The notes beneath the pieces are model-generated. The model did no database searches. It worked only from the letters and a program-made list of their open reading frames with translations, and was not told the origin of the DNA. Positions 1 through 10,100 of a stretch of DNA of 64,000 nt are shown piece after piece; positions within the stretch are counted from its first letter, which is position 1, and each line of letters starts with the position of its first letter. Source of the DNA: an uncultured Odoribacter sp. (GTDB taxonomy: Bacteria; Bacteroidota; Bacteroidia; Bacteroidales; Marinifilaceae). Position numbers and translations under genes: made by a program. The stretch spans positions 1 to 64,000 of the forward strand of contig CAJTPD010000008.1 of NCBI GenBank assembly GCA_910578105.1. Reading direction: 5' to 3'.

Positions 1-2
1 CT

Positions 3-290
3 CAATATTCCGTTATTATTTGCATTTTCTCCACTTGGCAGAATGCTGAAACAAAGCTCATTTCAAACGGTTTACGTTTTATCTTCACCTGTCCGCTTTT
101 CCTTGCACAGCCTATCACTTTCCATGTAGCCCGGCATTCGTTTGCGACGGTTTTAAAACGTTCAGGAGCCAATATATCTTATATTTCGGAGAGTTTAGGA
201 CATAGTGATTTGAAAACAACGGAGGCTTATTTAGCCAGTTTTGAAAAGGAGGAGAGGCAGAAAAATGCAAGTTTGTTGACACAGTTTTGA
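3..290 (+). pseudogene. Tyrosine recombinase, C-terminal remnant
   Basis: From about position 123 the frame reads as the end of a phage-type integrase. It has a HVARHSF box holding the catalytic His and Arg, a SLGHSD box, and the nucleophilic Tyr in TEAYLASF, and it stops at 290. The frame stays open to the window edge, but the residues before 120 do not look like the usual integrase catalytic domain. The gene may therefore be rearranged or frameshifted upstream, or simply cut by the window edge. It probably served the element carrying the Qat island that follows. The family is clear; whether it is intact cannot be seen. Confidence 0.7.
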
Positions 291-393
291 AAAATAGTAT
301 TTAAGAATATGTAAAATTGGGTACTTTTGTAGAGATGATAAAATTTCTTGAATTTGATGTAGAGAATTTGCTTGGGTAATATAGAAATGCATT

Positions 394-1950
394 ATGGAGC
401 GTATCAACAGTAGGGAAACAGTAAAAATGAACGGACTAAATATACACAAACTGCTTGCTGAAGGGGAGCGGGTGACATTGGAATGTAAAAAGGCTCAGAA
501 TAATGTGCCCAATTCCCTGTGGGAAACCTATTCTGCTTTTGCCAATACATATGGTGGAATAATTCTGTTGGGTGTGTTTGAGGATATGACACAGAAAGAG
601 TGTGCAAAGCGGTTTGTCATTACCGGAGTGGAGGATGCAGACAAAGTTTGTAAGGATTTGTGGAATACTGTAAATAACCACGAAAAGGTAAATGTCAATT
701 TACTACATGATGGGGATGTGCAGGTGGTAGATGTGGAGGGTAAGAAGCTAATAGTGATAAGCGTGCCACGTGCAGATTATACTATCCGTCCGGTGTTTAT
801 CAACAATAATCTGTTGAGAGGAACTTATAAGCGTAATCACGAAGGTGATTATCATTGTACGGAACAGGAATTGAAGATGATGCTGCGTGATGCCAATGAA
901 GCGGGCAATGATCGTATGTTATTGGAATATTATACAATGGATGATATTGATATCCCTTCATTGGAGCGGTATCGTATATTGTTCAAAACCGACCATCCTG
1001 AGCATGTATGGAACGGTCTTGACCATAAGGAATTTCTGATACAGCTTGGTGGGTATGTCGTGAACCGCAAGGAACGTACGGAGGGCTTGACAATGGCAGG
1101 ATTACTGATGTTCGGCAAGGGATTGCCTATCCGTGACCGGTTTGACAATTTACGAATGGACTATATCGACAAGTCAAATCTTATCGGAGAACAACGTTAT
1201 AGTGACCGCCTTACGTATGACGGGACCTGGGAGAATAACCTGTTCAACTTTGTCCGTATGGTTATTCCACGTTTGACCCGCGATTTGCCCCGTCCATTTA
1301 ATATGGAAGGTGTAGTACGGAAGGATGATACTCTGCAACATAAGGCTGTGCGTGAGGCTTTAACAAATGCTATTATTCATGCAGATTTGATGCTTAACGG
1401 CACACTAAAGATAGAAAAGTATGATGATCGTTTTGTTCTTACTAATCCGGGTTTACTAAAACTGCCCATTGAACAGATTTATTCAGGTGGCGAGTCGAAA
1501 GCCCGTAACCAGCGAATGCAGGCAATGCTCCGTATGATTGGTTATGGAGAGAACCTTGGTTCTGGATTTCCTCTTATTCTTAGTGCATGGAATGAAAAAC
1601 ACTGGTTGAAGCCGGAACTTGTGGAGCAGCCCGAACTAATGCAGGTGAAGTTGATTCTGCATATTGAGACTCTTGTAAAAGAGACAGTTGTCATATCAGA
1701 TGTCTTAAAGGATGTCCTAAAGAATGTCTCAAAGGATGTCCTAAAGGAACTTACTGAACGCCAGAAGACTATATTGGAATTAATTTATTCTGCACCAACA
1801 ATGACGGGCCAGGAAATATCGGAAAGACTTCAAGTGTCAGAAAAGACTGTGCAGCGTGATTTTGCTGCAATTAGAAAACTTGGGATCGAACTTATACGTG
1901 AAGGTGGAAAGACATATGGACACTGGGTAATTAATATAGGGGATAAATAA
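394..1950 (+). CDS. AlbA_2/Schlafen-type ATP-binding protein with C-terminal HTH
   Basis: This is a COG2865-type protein of 518 residues. The N-terminus (about 20-170) is an AlbA_2 domain, with a LECKKAQ motif and a SAFANTYGG segment ending in ILLGV. The middle (about 300-410) looks like a GHKL-type ATPase fold, with an EALTNAIIHAD helix and a GYGENLGSG loop. The last 70 residues form a winged HTH (TGQEISERLQVSEKTVQRD). Proteins of this kind are annotated as putative regulators and are common in defence islands. A start at 427 (MNGLNIHKLL) fits relatives better than 394. A possible -7 box, TACTTTTG, lies at 322-329. A lysine/valine-rich run of near repeats (DVLKDVLKNVSKDVLK) links the ATPase to the HTH. 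Confidence 0.75.
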   Translation: MERINSRETVKMNGLNIHKLLAEGERVTLECKKAQNNVPNSLWETYSAFANTYGGIILLGVFEDMTQKECAKRFVITGVEDADKVCKDLWNTVNNHEKVNVNLLHDGDVQVVDVEGKKLIVISVPRADYTIRPVFINNNLLRGTYKRNHEGDYHCTEQELKMMLRDANEAGNDRMLLEYYTMDDIDIPSLERYRILFKTDHPEHVWNGLDHKEFLIQLGGYVVNRKERTEGLTMAGLLMFGKGLPIRDRFDNLRMDYIDKSNLIGEQRYSDRLTYDGTWENNLFNFVRMVIPRLTRDLPRPFNMEGVVRKDDTLQHKAVREALTNAIIHADLMLNGTLKIEKYDDRFVLTNPGLLKLPIEQIYSGGESKARNQRMQAMLRMIGYGENLGSGFPLILSAWNEKHWLKPELVEQPELMQVKLILHIETLVKETVVISDVLKDVLKNVSKDVLKELTERQKTILELIYSAPTMTGQEISERLQVSEKTVQRDFAAIRKLGIELIREGGKTYGHWVINIGDK

Positions 1951-2196
1951 GTGTTTTTCGGCAAATATTATGGAGAAAATATAAAAGGTATTGAATGTAT
2001 TTTGGACAACATCAGTATTTTAGAAGTGGATTTGCGCAAACGAATGAATAATGTTTTTGGGGTCGATGAGTCCGATATTCGTGCTGTCGGTGATTAAGGA
2101 GTGCATGTTCCCTAAAATATATTTAAAGCTTATCCGTGTGATTTTGACAGATTGGTGGAGAAACTGAAAAGAAAGATTTACGAAATAAAAAGTTAG
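1951..2196 (+). pseudogene. Relic of an unidentified gene
   Basis: Immediately after the AlbA gene, one frame reads about 48 residues (from FFGKYYGENIKGIE to DIRAVGD) before a stop at about 2095-2097. After a frame change, a second frame reads KAYPCDFDRLVEKLKRK and ends at 2196. Together they look like the end of one protein broken by a small indel. No family is recognised. The relic ends four bases before qatA. Confidence 0.35.
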
Positions 2197-2200
2197 ATAG

Positions 2201-4060
2201 ATGTGGTCAGATAATGAAACTACACAAGATTTGTTGGGTTATCAGGTTCATGCTGATTTATTGCAGAAAATAATTCTTAATGAATCGATGTTGCCTATTT
2301 CCATCGGAGTGTTTGGAAATTGGGGATCTGGCAAAAGTAGTCTTATGCTTCTGCTAAAGAAAGGCATAGAAAGTTGGATTGAAGGAATACAAAAAAGTAA
2401 CAAAGCCCTTCCGGCAGATGGGGTAAAGGAGAATGATAAAATCCTTCAGGTAAATTTCAACAGTTGGCAATTTGAATCCTATGACTCCACAAAGCTTACA
2501 ATGATAGAAACTATCCTTGATGCACTTAGCAACGATATTAATGAGAAAAAAGATGTATTTGAAAAAGCTGATGATTTTTTTGCTCGTATCAAATTCTTAA
2601 AAGCTGGTGTCTTTATTTTGAAAAAGGTACATGAGAATCTTACACCGGATTGTATAAAGAAATGGCTGCCCTCAAAAGAAGAACTGGATGTAATTACAGG
2701 AAAAGACAAGTATAATAAGCTAATGGAAGATGTAGGGAAAGGCAATACATCTAAGTTTATAGAGACATTCCGTAATCTTTTCGAAGAGTTGGTAAAAGAT
2801 GCAGCTTATAAAGCAGTGGTTGTTTATATAGATGATTTGGATAGGTGTGATCCGAGGAGGATTATTGAATGTCTGGAGGCTGTAAAATTGTTCGTAAATG
2901 TAGATAGAACGGCCTTTGTGATTGGAGCCGACGAACGCATAATTGAATATGCTATTAGTCAACATTACCCTATTAAAATGAAGAAAGAGGACATTTCAAG
3001 CCCTTTTTCTGATTATCTGGAGAAACTTATTCAATTGCCTTATAAGATTCCTAAGCTATCAGATAATGAGCAGGAGACATATATCACATTGCTCCTGTGC
3101 AAGAATCATCTCAGGCGTATGGATTTTGACGATGTACATAAAAAATATAAAGAGTTTCGCAAGTCAGACAAGCATTCAAAATATAATATTGAAGATATAA
3201 AAAAAGGTTCTCCAAACGTTGATTTTCAGCATATAGAATATATGCTGCCTATAGTTCCTTTAATCAAACAATTTCTCAACGGAAATCCTCGTCAACTTAA
3301 AAGATTTATGAATACTTTATATGTTCGTAAAGAGTTGGCAGAGGTGGCCGGATTTGATGGAATACGTCCTGATGTGCTTGTGAAGTTGATGGTGTTGGAA
3401 TACAATACTCTTTATGCTTTGCGTTTTGAGGACTTATACAAGAAGCAGAGAGAAAATGGGGGTATGTTACAGATTGCACAAGTTGAAGAACAGGCAACAA
3501 CAACAGAAGGAGTGCAGGATCCATTGTGGAAAGAAGATTGGTCATCCGATTATTTGAGACGTTGGTTGGCAGCTAAACCTTCGTTGGATGGGATAAATCT
3601 TCAAAATTATTTTTGGGTGGCACGAGATGCTTTAAAGAATGAAAAACCTGTTGCATCCCTTGTAACCTCAAAAGTAATGCTTATGTTTAAAAGATTGTGT
3701 GTTTTGCAATCTTCGAGTTTAATTAAAAAAGAGTTGCCGAATATGCTGAAGGATTGTGATGATTCAGAAAAAGAAATGCTCATTCGTCTTATTAATGAGA
3801 AACTTTGCACAAATTCGGAAGCAATTGACTGTTGGCGTATTTTGGTTGGAGATGAGAATAATTTATTGGTTGATAATAATGTAGATCGATTAAAACTCCT
3901 ATTTCACCATGTAAAAACAGACAAAGTAGATCCACAAGCAGCTCCGTTTTTTACTGCAATGCTGTCTATCGAAGGCGAAATTCATGATTATATAGAATCG
4001 TTGCCGAAAGGAGGCCCATTAATGAAGGCTATAAAAGTAAAGCAAAAAATGATAAAATAA
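2201..4060 (+). CDS. qatA: QatA, KAP-family P-loop ATPase
   Basis: This is the ATPase of the QatABCD anti-phage system. The 619-residue protein has a Walker A motif at 39-47 (GNWGSGKSS) and a long KAP-type insert. Walker B is at about 206-216 (VVVYIDDLDRC), followed by the AFVIGADERII sensor strand typical of KAP NTPases. NGNPRQLKRFMN (about 360) is the usual KAP post-ATPase helix. Many KAP proteins carry membrane helices in the insert; none is obvious here. The identity rests on the family plus gene order: the next three genes match QatB, QatC and QatD. The protein probably senses infection or drives the complex, but its exact role is not readable from sequence. Confidence 0.9.
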   Translation: MWSDNETTQDLLGYQVHADLLQKIILNESMLPISIGVFGNWGSGKSSLMLLLKKGIESWIEGIQKSNKALPADGVKENDKILQVNFNSWQFESYDSTKLTMIETILDALSNDINEKKDVFEKADDFFARIKFLKAGVFILKKVHENLTPDCIKKWLPSKEELDVITGKDKYNKLMEDVGKGNTSKFIETFRNLFEELVKDAAYKAVVVYIDDLDRCDPRRIIECLEAVKLFVNVDRTAFVIGADERIIEYAISQHYPIKMKKEDISSPFSDYLEKLIQLPYKIPKLSDNEQETYITLLLCKNHLRRMDFDDVHKKYKEFRKSDKHSKYNIEDIKKGSPNVDFQHIEYMLPIVPLIKQFLNGNPRQLKRFMNTLYVRKELAEVAGFDGIRPDVLVKLMVLEYNTLYALRFEDLYKKQRENGGMLQIAQVEEQATTTEGVQDPLWKEDWSSDYLRRWLAAKPSLDGINLQNYFWVARDALKNEKPVASLVTSKVMLMFKRLCVLQSSSLIKKELPNMLKDCDDSEKEMLIRLINEKLCTNSEAIDCWRILVGDENNLLVDNNVDRLKLLFHHVKTDKVDPQAAPFFTAMLSIEGEIHDYIESLPKGGPLMKAIKVKQKMIK

Positions 4061-4069
4061 TATTTGATA

Positions 4070-4810
4070 ATGGGAACATCACAATCACATAATTTGAAAT
4101 CTACTCCTAATTGGTCTTCTGCGAAGCGTGCAATCACGAGTATTGCTAATGGAACGGGAAATGCAGACAAGAACAATATAAAGTTTATGCGAAGTCTTGG
4201 TTCTGCATTAGGTAGCGGAATTTACCGTGGTAAGTCAGCTGGTGGTCGTAAAGGGCATAGTTCTACATTCGGACGGGCAGGTGGACGAGCAGCCACGAAT
4301 TTTATCTCTTTCATTTCAGACACCAGAAATAAGGGATTAGCAGGTGTCCTTAATTTTACTGATTTATCGCAACAACAACAGCCTCAAACACCTCGTGACT
4401 TTATAGACAGAATCTTACAACAGATCGTTGGCGAAAACGATTCCAATATGGATGATGGGGCCGCTGCTTATGCAATGGACTGTCTGTTGAATGAAATATT
4501 GAAAGATTGCAACGATTCGCAAGAAATAGAGGATAGATTCTGTGAAGCTACAGATGATGATATTCATCGTTGGATTATAGATTTTGAAATAGAATATATT
4601 CTGGAGTTTTCAGCAGAATTGTTCCAAAGTCATATCTTTGATAAGGGCATTAATCCGGAAAGTATAAAGAATCAGATACGGAACTGGCTACATAACGAAT
4701 TGGATGATAGACTGAAAGATAATCTTTCTAAATACGATTTGACAACTTCTGCTGGTAAAGCAATTCTTGATACATTAACCGCTGATATTATAGAGATATG
4801 GGGACAATAA
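4070..4810 (+). CDS. qatB: QatB
   Basis: This is the second gene of the Qat operon, 246 residues from the ATG at 4070, which lies two codons inside a possible TTG start at 4064. The N-terminal 90 residues are basic and rich in Ser, Gly and Arg (for example RGKSAGGRKGHSS), with no clear enzymatic motif. The C-terminal half is acidic and helical. QatB proteins have no assigned activity; the call rests mainly on position between the KAP ATPase and the QueC-like gene. It starts 10 bp after qatA and overlaps qatC by 13 bp, so the genes are co-transcribed. Confidence 0.85.
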   Translation: MGTSQSHNLKSTPNWSSAKRAITSIANGTGNADKNNIKFMRSLGSALGSGIYRGKSAGGRKGHSSTFGRAGGRAATNFISFISDTRNKGLAGVLNFTDLSQQQQPQTPRDFIDRILQQIVGENDSNMDDGAAAYAMDCLLNEILKDCNDSQEIEDRFCEATDDDIHRWIIDFEIEYILEFSAELFQSHIFDKGINPESIKNQIRNWLHNELDDRLKDNLSKYDLTTSAGKAILDTLTADIIEIWGQ

Positions 4811-6216
4811 TAAATGTTAATTATACTGCATCTGCTAATAATGAATTATTTGGTGTATTTACGTTATCATTCCATGGAGTGGATGGACTATTACATTCAG
4901 TTGATATAAAATTCGATCCAAAACAATTATGGGAGTTTTCTCGTGATACCACATCAGTAGCATTTGATTTCTTGATATTATCTCTGATCATATATAATGT
5001 AGACCGTGCTGTTAACAGACTGCAATGTTCGTCGGAAGGCTGGCGAAGGCAATTGAAGTTAGCGGACGTACCTGTGATTAATTTGGAAGCTATGAATAGG
5101 GGTCGCGAAGCATTTAACAGAGCTATTAGTTTTTTGACGGGGGATGATTGGGAGATTAACTTTGTGCAGGCTTTACCTTATCAATATAATCCAGGAAAAA
5201 ATGTTCGTCAATTCAGTATTCAGCAATATGAAAAGATAGCTCTTTTTTCAGGCGGGCTTGATTCATTGATCGGTTTCATAGATGAGGCAAGTACTCTGCA
5301 AGGAGATGGGCGGATTCTTCTTATTTCACATATGGAACTTGGAAAAGAGCATGGCGATCAGGAAAGCATATTGGAATATTGTCGGGCTAATCATATTTTT
5401 GAGGGAAAATATGATCAATTACTTTTGAATGCAGGTCTGAAACAGAGATCCTGGAATATAAAAACATCTACAGAAAGTACATTCCGCTCTCGGTCGTTAT
5501 TATTTTTTGCTGCTGGTATCTATGCTGTATCCCATATAAATTCGGATTTGCCGTTGATCGTTCCTGAAAATGGAACTATCTCAATTAATATCCCATTGGA
5601 TAGCGGACGTAGAAGTGCGTGTAGCACAAGAACTACCCATCCGACGTTTATTAAACGTTTACAAGAGGCTTTGCACTTAGTGGGTATTAATAACAAGTTT
5701 TATAATCCGTATCGTTTAAAATCCAAAGCTGATATGATGTATGAATGTGATCAAGATGCTATAAAGGGACCGATTCTGCGTGATCTTTATTCTTTGTCGT
5801 GTTCTTGCGCAAAAAGGGGACATAACAGTTTCTGGGATAAAAATGGTATTCAGATACATGATAGCGGTATCAACCATTGTGGAATGTGTTTACCATGCCT
5901 TTATCGTAGAGTTTCGCTTGATGTTGTCGGATTAGATTTTCCGGAAAAACTTGGTACAGATGTTATGCATGGAGTAAAATATAATATTTCAAAGATTGAG
6001 CAAAAGCGTAATAGAGATTTCCGCGCTTTATTGTATTTTCTGAAAAACCGAATGAGCGAACAAATAATAAGACGTGAACTCATCATGAATGGAATATATG
6101 ACAGGAAAGAACTCGATGAATATGTGGCTCTTGCCATACATTCATACAAGCAAGTTAAAGATTGGATAGCGAGAAAGGGGACTTCACAAATAAAGAAAAT
6201 GGCAGGAATATTATGA
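4798..6216 (+). CDS. qatC: QatC, QueC-like PP-loop protein
   Basis: This 472-residue protein resembles 7-cyano-7-deazaguanine synthase (QueC). A PP-loop, SGGLDS, lies at 151-156. A zinc site is suggested by C335 and C337 plus C361xxC364xxC367 (HCGMCLPC), the spacing used in QueC. It is about twice the length of housekeeping QueC because of an extra N-terminal domain of about 140 residues and a C-terminal helical tail. In Qat systems this protein may modify a nucleobase or a protein; the substrate here is unknown. Its stop overlaps the qatD start (ATGA). Confidence 0.9.
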   Translation: MGTIINVNYTASANNELFGVFTLSFHGVDGLLHSVDIKFDPKQLWEFSRDTTSVAFDFLILSLIIYNVDRAVNRLQCSSEGWRRQLKLADVPVINLEAMNRGREAFNRAISFLTGDDWEINFVQALPYQYNPGKNVRQFSIQQYEKIALFSGGLDSLIGFIDEASTLQGDGRILLISHMELGKEHGDQESILEYCRANHIFEGKYDQLLLNAGLKQRSWNIKTSTESTFRSRSLLFFAAGIYAVSHINSDLPLIVPENGTISINIPLDSGRRSACSTRTTHPTFIKRLQEALHLVGINNKFYNPYRLKSKADMMYECDQDAIKGPILRDLYSLSCSCAKRGHNSFWDKNGIQIHDSGINHCGMCLPCLYRRVSLDVVGLDFPEKLGTDVMHGVKYNISKIEQKRNRDFRALLYFLKNRMSEQIIRRELIMNGIYDRKELDEYVALAIHSYKQVKDWIARKGTSQIKKMAGIL

Positions 6217-6899
6217 TTATAGATACACATTGCCATTTTGATATGATGCCCAATCCGGAGCAATATATCCGTAATGCAGAAAAACGTGGTGATATTATCT
6301 TGGGAATGACTAATTTACCAAGTCATTATAAGATGGGAAGGTGTCATCTGAATGGATATAAGCATATCCGTTTAGCCTTGGGCTTTCATCCACAGTTGGC
6401 GGCAGAATCAGTCAATGAGCTTGGATTATTCGACCAACTGGTTGATACGACTTCTTATATCGGGGAAATAGGGCTGGATTTTTCTAAGAATAACTATCAT
6501 ACTCAAGACAGACAGATAGTATGTTTACGTCATATATTAGCCACAATAAAAGGGAAAAATAAGATTATCAGTGTTCATTCCCGTAGAGCGGAAAAGGTCC
6601 TGTTAGAACTATTAAATGAGTATAAGGCAAAGAATGTTATCTTTCATTGGTATTCGGGTTCCGTAAATTTAGTAAAGGATATTATTGCTCAAGGTTATTA
6701 TTTTTCGGTAAACGAAGCAATGACGTTAACCCCTAATGGGCAGAAGATAATAGCAGCGATTCCTAAAGATAGAATACTGACAGAGAGTGACTCTCCATTC
6801 AATAATAGACATGATATTAATTCTGTGCTCAAGTATTTGAATGAGAGTGAGGAAAATATTGAGGTGAATTTCCGGAGATTAATAGCGGGGATTATGTGA
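6213..6899 (+). CDS. qatD: QatD, TatD-family metal-dependent hydrolase
   Basis: This is a TatD-type DNase of 228 residues. The metal ligands are visible: H6 and H8 in DTHCHFD, E85 in IGEIGLDF, H122 in SVHSR, a His in IFHWYSGS (about 147), and D193 in LTESDSPF. The start at 6213 overlaps the qatC stop and places the DTHCH motif at the N-terminus as in other TatD proteins; an upstream in-frame ATG at 6162 would add a non-conserved leader inside qatC. This is the last gene of the operon, and an 85-bp gap follows. Confidence 0.9.
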   Translation: MIIDTHCHFDMMPNPEQYIRNAEKRGDIILGMTNLPSHYKMGRCHLNGYKHIRLALGFHPQLAAESVNELGLFDQLVDTTSYIGEIGLDFSKNNYHTQDRQIVCLRHILATIKGKNKIISVHSRRAEKVLLELLNEYKAKNVIFHWYSGSVNLVKDIIAQGYYFSVNEAMTLTPNGQKIIAAIPKDRILTESDSPFNNRHDINSVLKYLNESEENIEVNFRRLIAGIM

Positions 6900-6984
6900 C
6901 AGGTGTGCAGGGTGATACATTGTATGCAATTGGAATAAAGGATTTTATTTGTATGAATTGAGTAAACTACTGAAAATACATATA

Positions 6985-8244
6985 ATGAATAGAATTGTTC
7001 TCGTCGGTAACGGTTTTGATTTGGCTCATGGATTTCAAACAAGGTATGAAGATTTTGTAAATTGGTATTGGGAGCAGTGGCTTTCTAAGCTAAGGTTCTG
7101 TCATTCATATATGGAATCGGATGATTTATGTAAATTTACACTGATTTCTCATCAGGATACATGGCATAGCCATTTATTTGCCCGAGTACCTTTTATCCTA
7201 CATAAACCTCAAGGAAAAGATTTTGTTGAAGAGATTAGAAGAAATCCTGATACATATATTATCGAGGAATGTCGTTTTTTTAAAGAGATTTGTAAATCAC
7301 TTTACGAAAAGAAGTGGGTAGATATTGAAAATGAATACTATAAATTCTTACGTTCTTTTCTTGCTGAGTCTCAATACGACAATCCCCATATTCTAAACAG
7401 GGAATTGGATTTTATTAAATCCAGGCTAATAGAATATTTAACCTCGATTCAGGGAGAGTACATACAGGATTTGCCCCAGAATGATAATATAAAACAGAAA
7501 ATCTTTTCTCCATTTACATCAAAAGACATTTCTATAAATGCGGGGGAGATTTGGGTAAATTTCCTAAAGAGCAGATACGAACTGTCACAAAACTTGTGGA
7601 AAGACTTACTAAGTAGTTATAATGAAAGCGATGTTTACGACAGATTATGCAGGATTAATTCTTTCAAAGAGAAGTACTGGGAATTAACTAAACTCATGGG
7701 AATAAAAATTGTGCCTGAAGAAGAACTTCCTGAAGAGTTCCTGCTTCCCGATAGAATAATGCTACTGAATTTTAATTATACCCAAACAGCAGATGCATAT
7801 TTACCTAAGGCAAATTGTTTTACGGTAAATCATATTCATGGAGAATTATCAAAACCGGAAAGCGTGATATTCGGTTATGGGGATGAATTGGATGAAGGCT
7901 ATAAGGAATTATTAAAACTCGATGAGAATGAATACTTGCGCAATATGAAAACCATCCGATATTCAGAGTCAGGGAATTATCGTAATATGCTTTCTTTTAT
8001 AGAATCTGCTCCTTTTCAGGTGTGTATTATGGGACACTCTTGTGGCAATTCTGACCGGACCTTACTCAATACGCTTTTTGAGCATAAAAACTGTGTTTCA
8101 ATCAAGCCATTTTATCATCAGAAAGAAGACGGGTCGGATAATTATCTCGATATTGTGCAGAATATTTGCAGGAACTTTACAGATATGAAGCTGATGAGAG
8201 ATAGAGTGGTAAACAAAACATTTTGTACATCACTTTCTTCGTGA
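6985..8244 (+). CDS. AbiH-family phage abortive infection protein
   Basis: The N-terminus, NRIVLVGNGFDLAHG, is the nucleotide-binding-like signature of the AbiH family. FNYTQTADAY (about 268) and VNHIHGE (about 288) are further family landmarks. The C-terminus has the expected IMGHSCGNSDRTLL segment. At 419 residues it is close to the usual AbiH length. An ATG 36 bp upstream (6949) is in frame but lies before the conserved start. It sits downstream of the Qat operon on the same strand, with a gap of about 85 bp, and is probably an independent abortive-infection module. The mechanism of AbiH is not established. Confidence 0.85.
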   Translation: MNRIVLVGNGFDLAHGFQTRYEDFVNWYWEQWLSKLRFCHSYMESDDLCKFTLISHQDTWHSHLFARVPFILHKPQGKDFVEEIRRNPDTYIIEECRFFKEICKSLYEKKWVDIENEYYKFLRSFLAESQYDNPHILNRELDFIKSRLIEYLTSIQGEYIQDLPQNDNIKQKIFSPFTSKDISINAGEIWVNFLKSRYELSQNLWKDLLSSYNESDVYDRLCRINSFKEKYWELTKLMGIKIVPEEELPEEFLLPDRIMLLNFNYTQTADAYLPKANCFTVNHIHGELSKPESVIFGYGDELDEGYKELLKLDENEYLRNMKTIRYSESGNYRNMLSFIESAPFQVCIMGHSCGNSDRTLLNTLFEHKNCVSIKPFYHQKEDGSDNYLDIVQNICRNFTDMKLMRDRVVNKTFCTSLSS

Positions 8245-8362
8245 AGTTTAGTAAATAGAATTTGGTGCATGGCAATAAATTTGCATGACGACCCATATAC
8301 TCTGTTACTATTGATGCGATAAACAATATAAGCAAAGGAATGATATAAAACTAATATGATTA

Positions 8363-9739
8363 ATGGTTACTATTTATTTAGATAAACAGATATTCAGCTA
8401 TTTGTTCAAGAGCAATGAAGCTAAGTATAAAGCCTTAAAAGAAAAAATATTATCTCATAAGGACGATTTTATTTTTCTCTATTCAGATGCGCATTTATTC
8501 GATCTTCAGAAAGATAACACAGAACGGAAATTTGCTGAGATGGAATTTATGCAAGAAATAGTGGATAGTAACCGATTGATGCTGGATGGCCGAAAGATAA
8601 ATCTTTTAAAAGATGTTCCTAAGGACATCTTTAACACCCTAAAAAAATTAGGTGATATTGATGTCATTGATTTCTCTCAGCTTAATACAGAACAGATAAA
8701 TATGCTTTCTAATGCAATAGATTTATTTATTAAAGGTATAAGCGGGCAATTGGATGTCAATTGGCTAAGCGACCGGGAACCAATCCATGCGGATAAGCTC
8801 CAAGTAAATCAAGAGTTTGTAACTTCCATATTAAGATGTGTTGCAAACAGCTTATATTGTCAAAAGGGACCGTACAAATTGGTGAGAGATAATATGAAAG
8901 CAAAGTACAATCCCACCATTGAAATTGCTGATAATAATACCGATTTTAATGATAAATTAAAAAATACTCCTTTAAGATTATCATTTATTGATACTATAAG
9001 AGCTTCATTAAAACAAATGGGTCGTTCCTCAGATAACGATTTTGAGGTCTATATAATGGCTTATGCATTATTGGATATGTTGGGATTAAGCAGAGAAAAA
9101 GGGAAAACAGTTCGTTTCCATAATGTACAAGTGGATAGTTATCATAGTTTTTTTGCCTCCTATTGCGATTGTTTGGTTAGTAATGATGTTGGTCTTACTC
9201 AGAAAAGCAAAATTTTGTATGAGTTGTTTGGTTTTGATACACAAGTGTATTCAATAGATGAATTTATCAATCATTTTAATGCATGTATAATTGATAACCA
9301 GAAATCAGGGAAAAAACACCTAAATGAGATTATGTCGGACTATTCCGCAAGAACAGTCATTGATACGCAACAGTTAAATGGTTATACACTCACTCACATT
9401 AAAGGCTCTCACAGATATTTCGGGTACTTCAATTATATGCTGGAAAGAAAAATAGAGGACGAAACTGTTATAATCATCTATAAAAGGCAAGATACGAAAC
9501 CATTGCTTCCTTTCCGCGAGGTAGAGATTATCGTCAATCGGTTAGTAAAATCTTTTGAAGAATCCAATAGTCTTGCAGGTATGTTTAATAAAGAAATAGA
9601 ATTACCACAACTTTTAAAAGACCAATGGGAGGGCAGGACATGGGTTTTTCAGGATGCAGATATGAAACTTATGAAATTCAAGGGTTCGTCTTTGTTATGT
9701 TTTTCCATAAAATTAAAAAATAGGTGTATTCCGAATTGA
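8363..9739 (+). CDS. PIN-like domain protein, probable nuclease
   Basis: This 458-residue protein is not firmly recognised. The N-terminus, VTIYLDKQIFSYL (Asp7), resembles the first strand of a PIN-like nuclease. Around 258-275 the order VDSYHSFFASYCD...VSNDVGLTQKS matches the late PIN motif, where Asp residues precede a final strand and a Lys-rich helix. The last 120 residues form a separate domain of mixed strands and helices. It lies 118 bp after the AbiH gene, on the same strand, with no obvious partner. A ribonuclease effector fits both the sequence and the island context, but this is inference. Confidence 0.5.
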   Translation: MVTIYLDKQIFSYLFKSNEAKYKALKEKILSHKDDFIFLYSDAHLFDLQKDNTERKFAEMEFMQEIVDSNRLMLDGRKINLLKDVPKDIFNTLKKLGDIDVIDFSQLNTEQINMLSNAIDLFIKGISGQLDVNWLSDREPIHADKLQVNQEFVTSILRCVANSLYCQKGPYKLVRDNMKAKYNPTIEIADNNTDFNDKLKNTPLRLSFIDTIRASLKQMGRSSDNDFEVYIMAYALLDMLGLSREKGKTVRFHNVQVDSYHSFFASYCDCLVSNDVGLTQKSKILYELFGFDTQVYSIDEFINHFNACIIDNQKSGKKHLNEIMSDYSARTVIDTQQLNGYTLTHIKGSHRYFGYFNYMLERKIEDETVIIIYKRQDTKPLLPFREVEIIVNRLVKSFEESNSLAGMFNKEIELPQLLKDQWEGRTWVFQDADMKLMKFKGSSLLCFSIKLKNRCIPN

Positions 9740-10099
9740 TTCTATATGAAAAACCTGATGAAATTTTGTGTGAATTAAGGAAATGGAACGTAGTAAGAAT
9801 TATATATTTTTTGAAAAGTTTTCACTGACTTTAATTTTTAATACTTATTTATACTAAGTTGTTTGATGTAATGCAGAGGTTAGTCGTTGTGATGTGAATT
9901 GTGGAGAATTGAAGTTGTTAGAAGATAGTATTTTGAAAGTTGAGTTGGATAATTTCTTCGTTGATAACGTTAATTAATAGTGTGAATAGTTAGTTCTGTA
10001 AATTTTAACAATAGAACTTGTAGAAAATGTATAATTATAAGACATTCAATGATGTTACTTCTAGGTCTTTATTAGGAGAGTTGTGTAGATATAATTAGG
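9740..10099. other. AT-rich gene-free gap
   Basis: These 360 bp hold no convincing gene. A run of about 31 codons without a start (roughly 9870-9978) reads as a relic, with the segment ELKLLEDSILKVEL. It marks the boundary between the Qat/AbiH island and the ATPase gene with its operator. Confidence 0.6.
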
Positions 10100-10100
10100 T

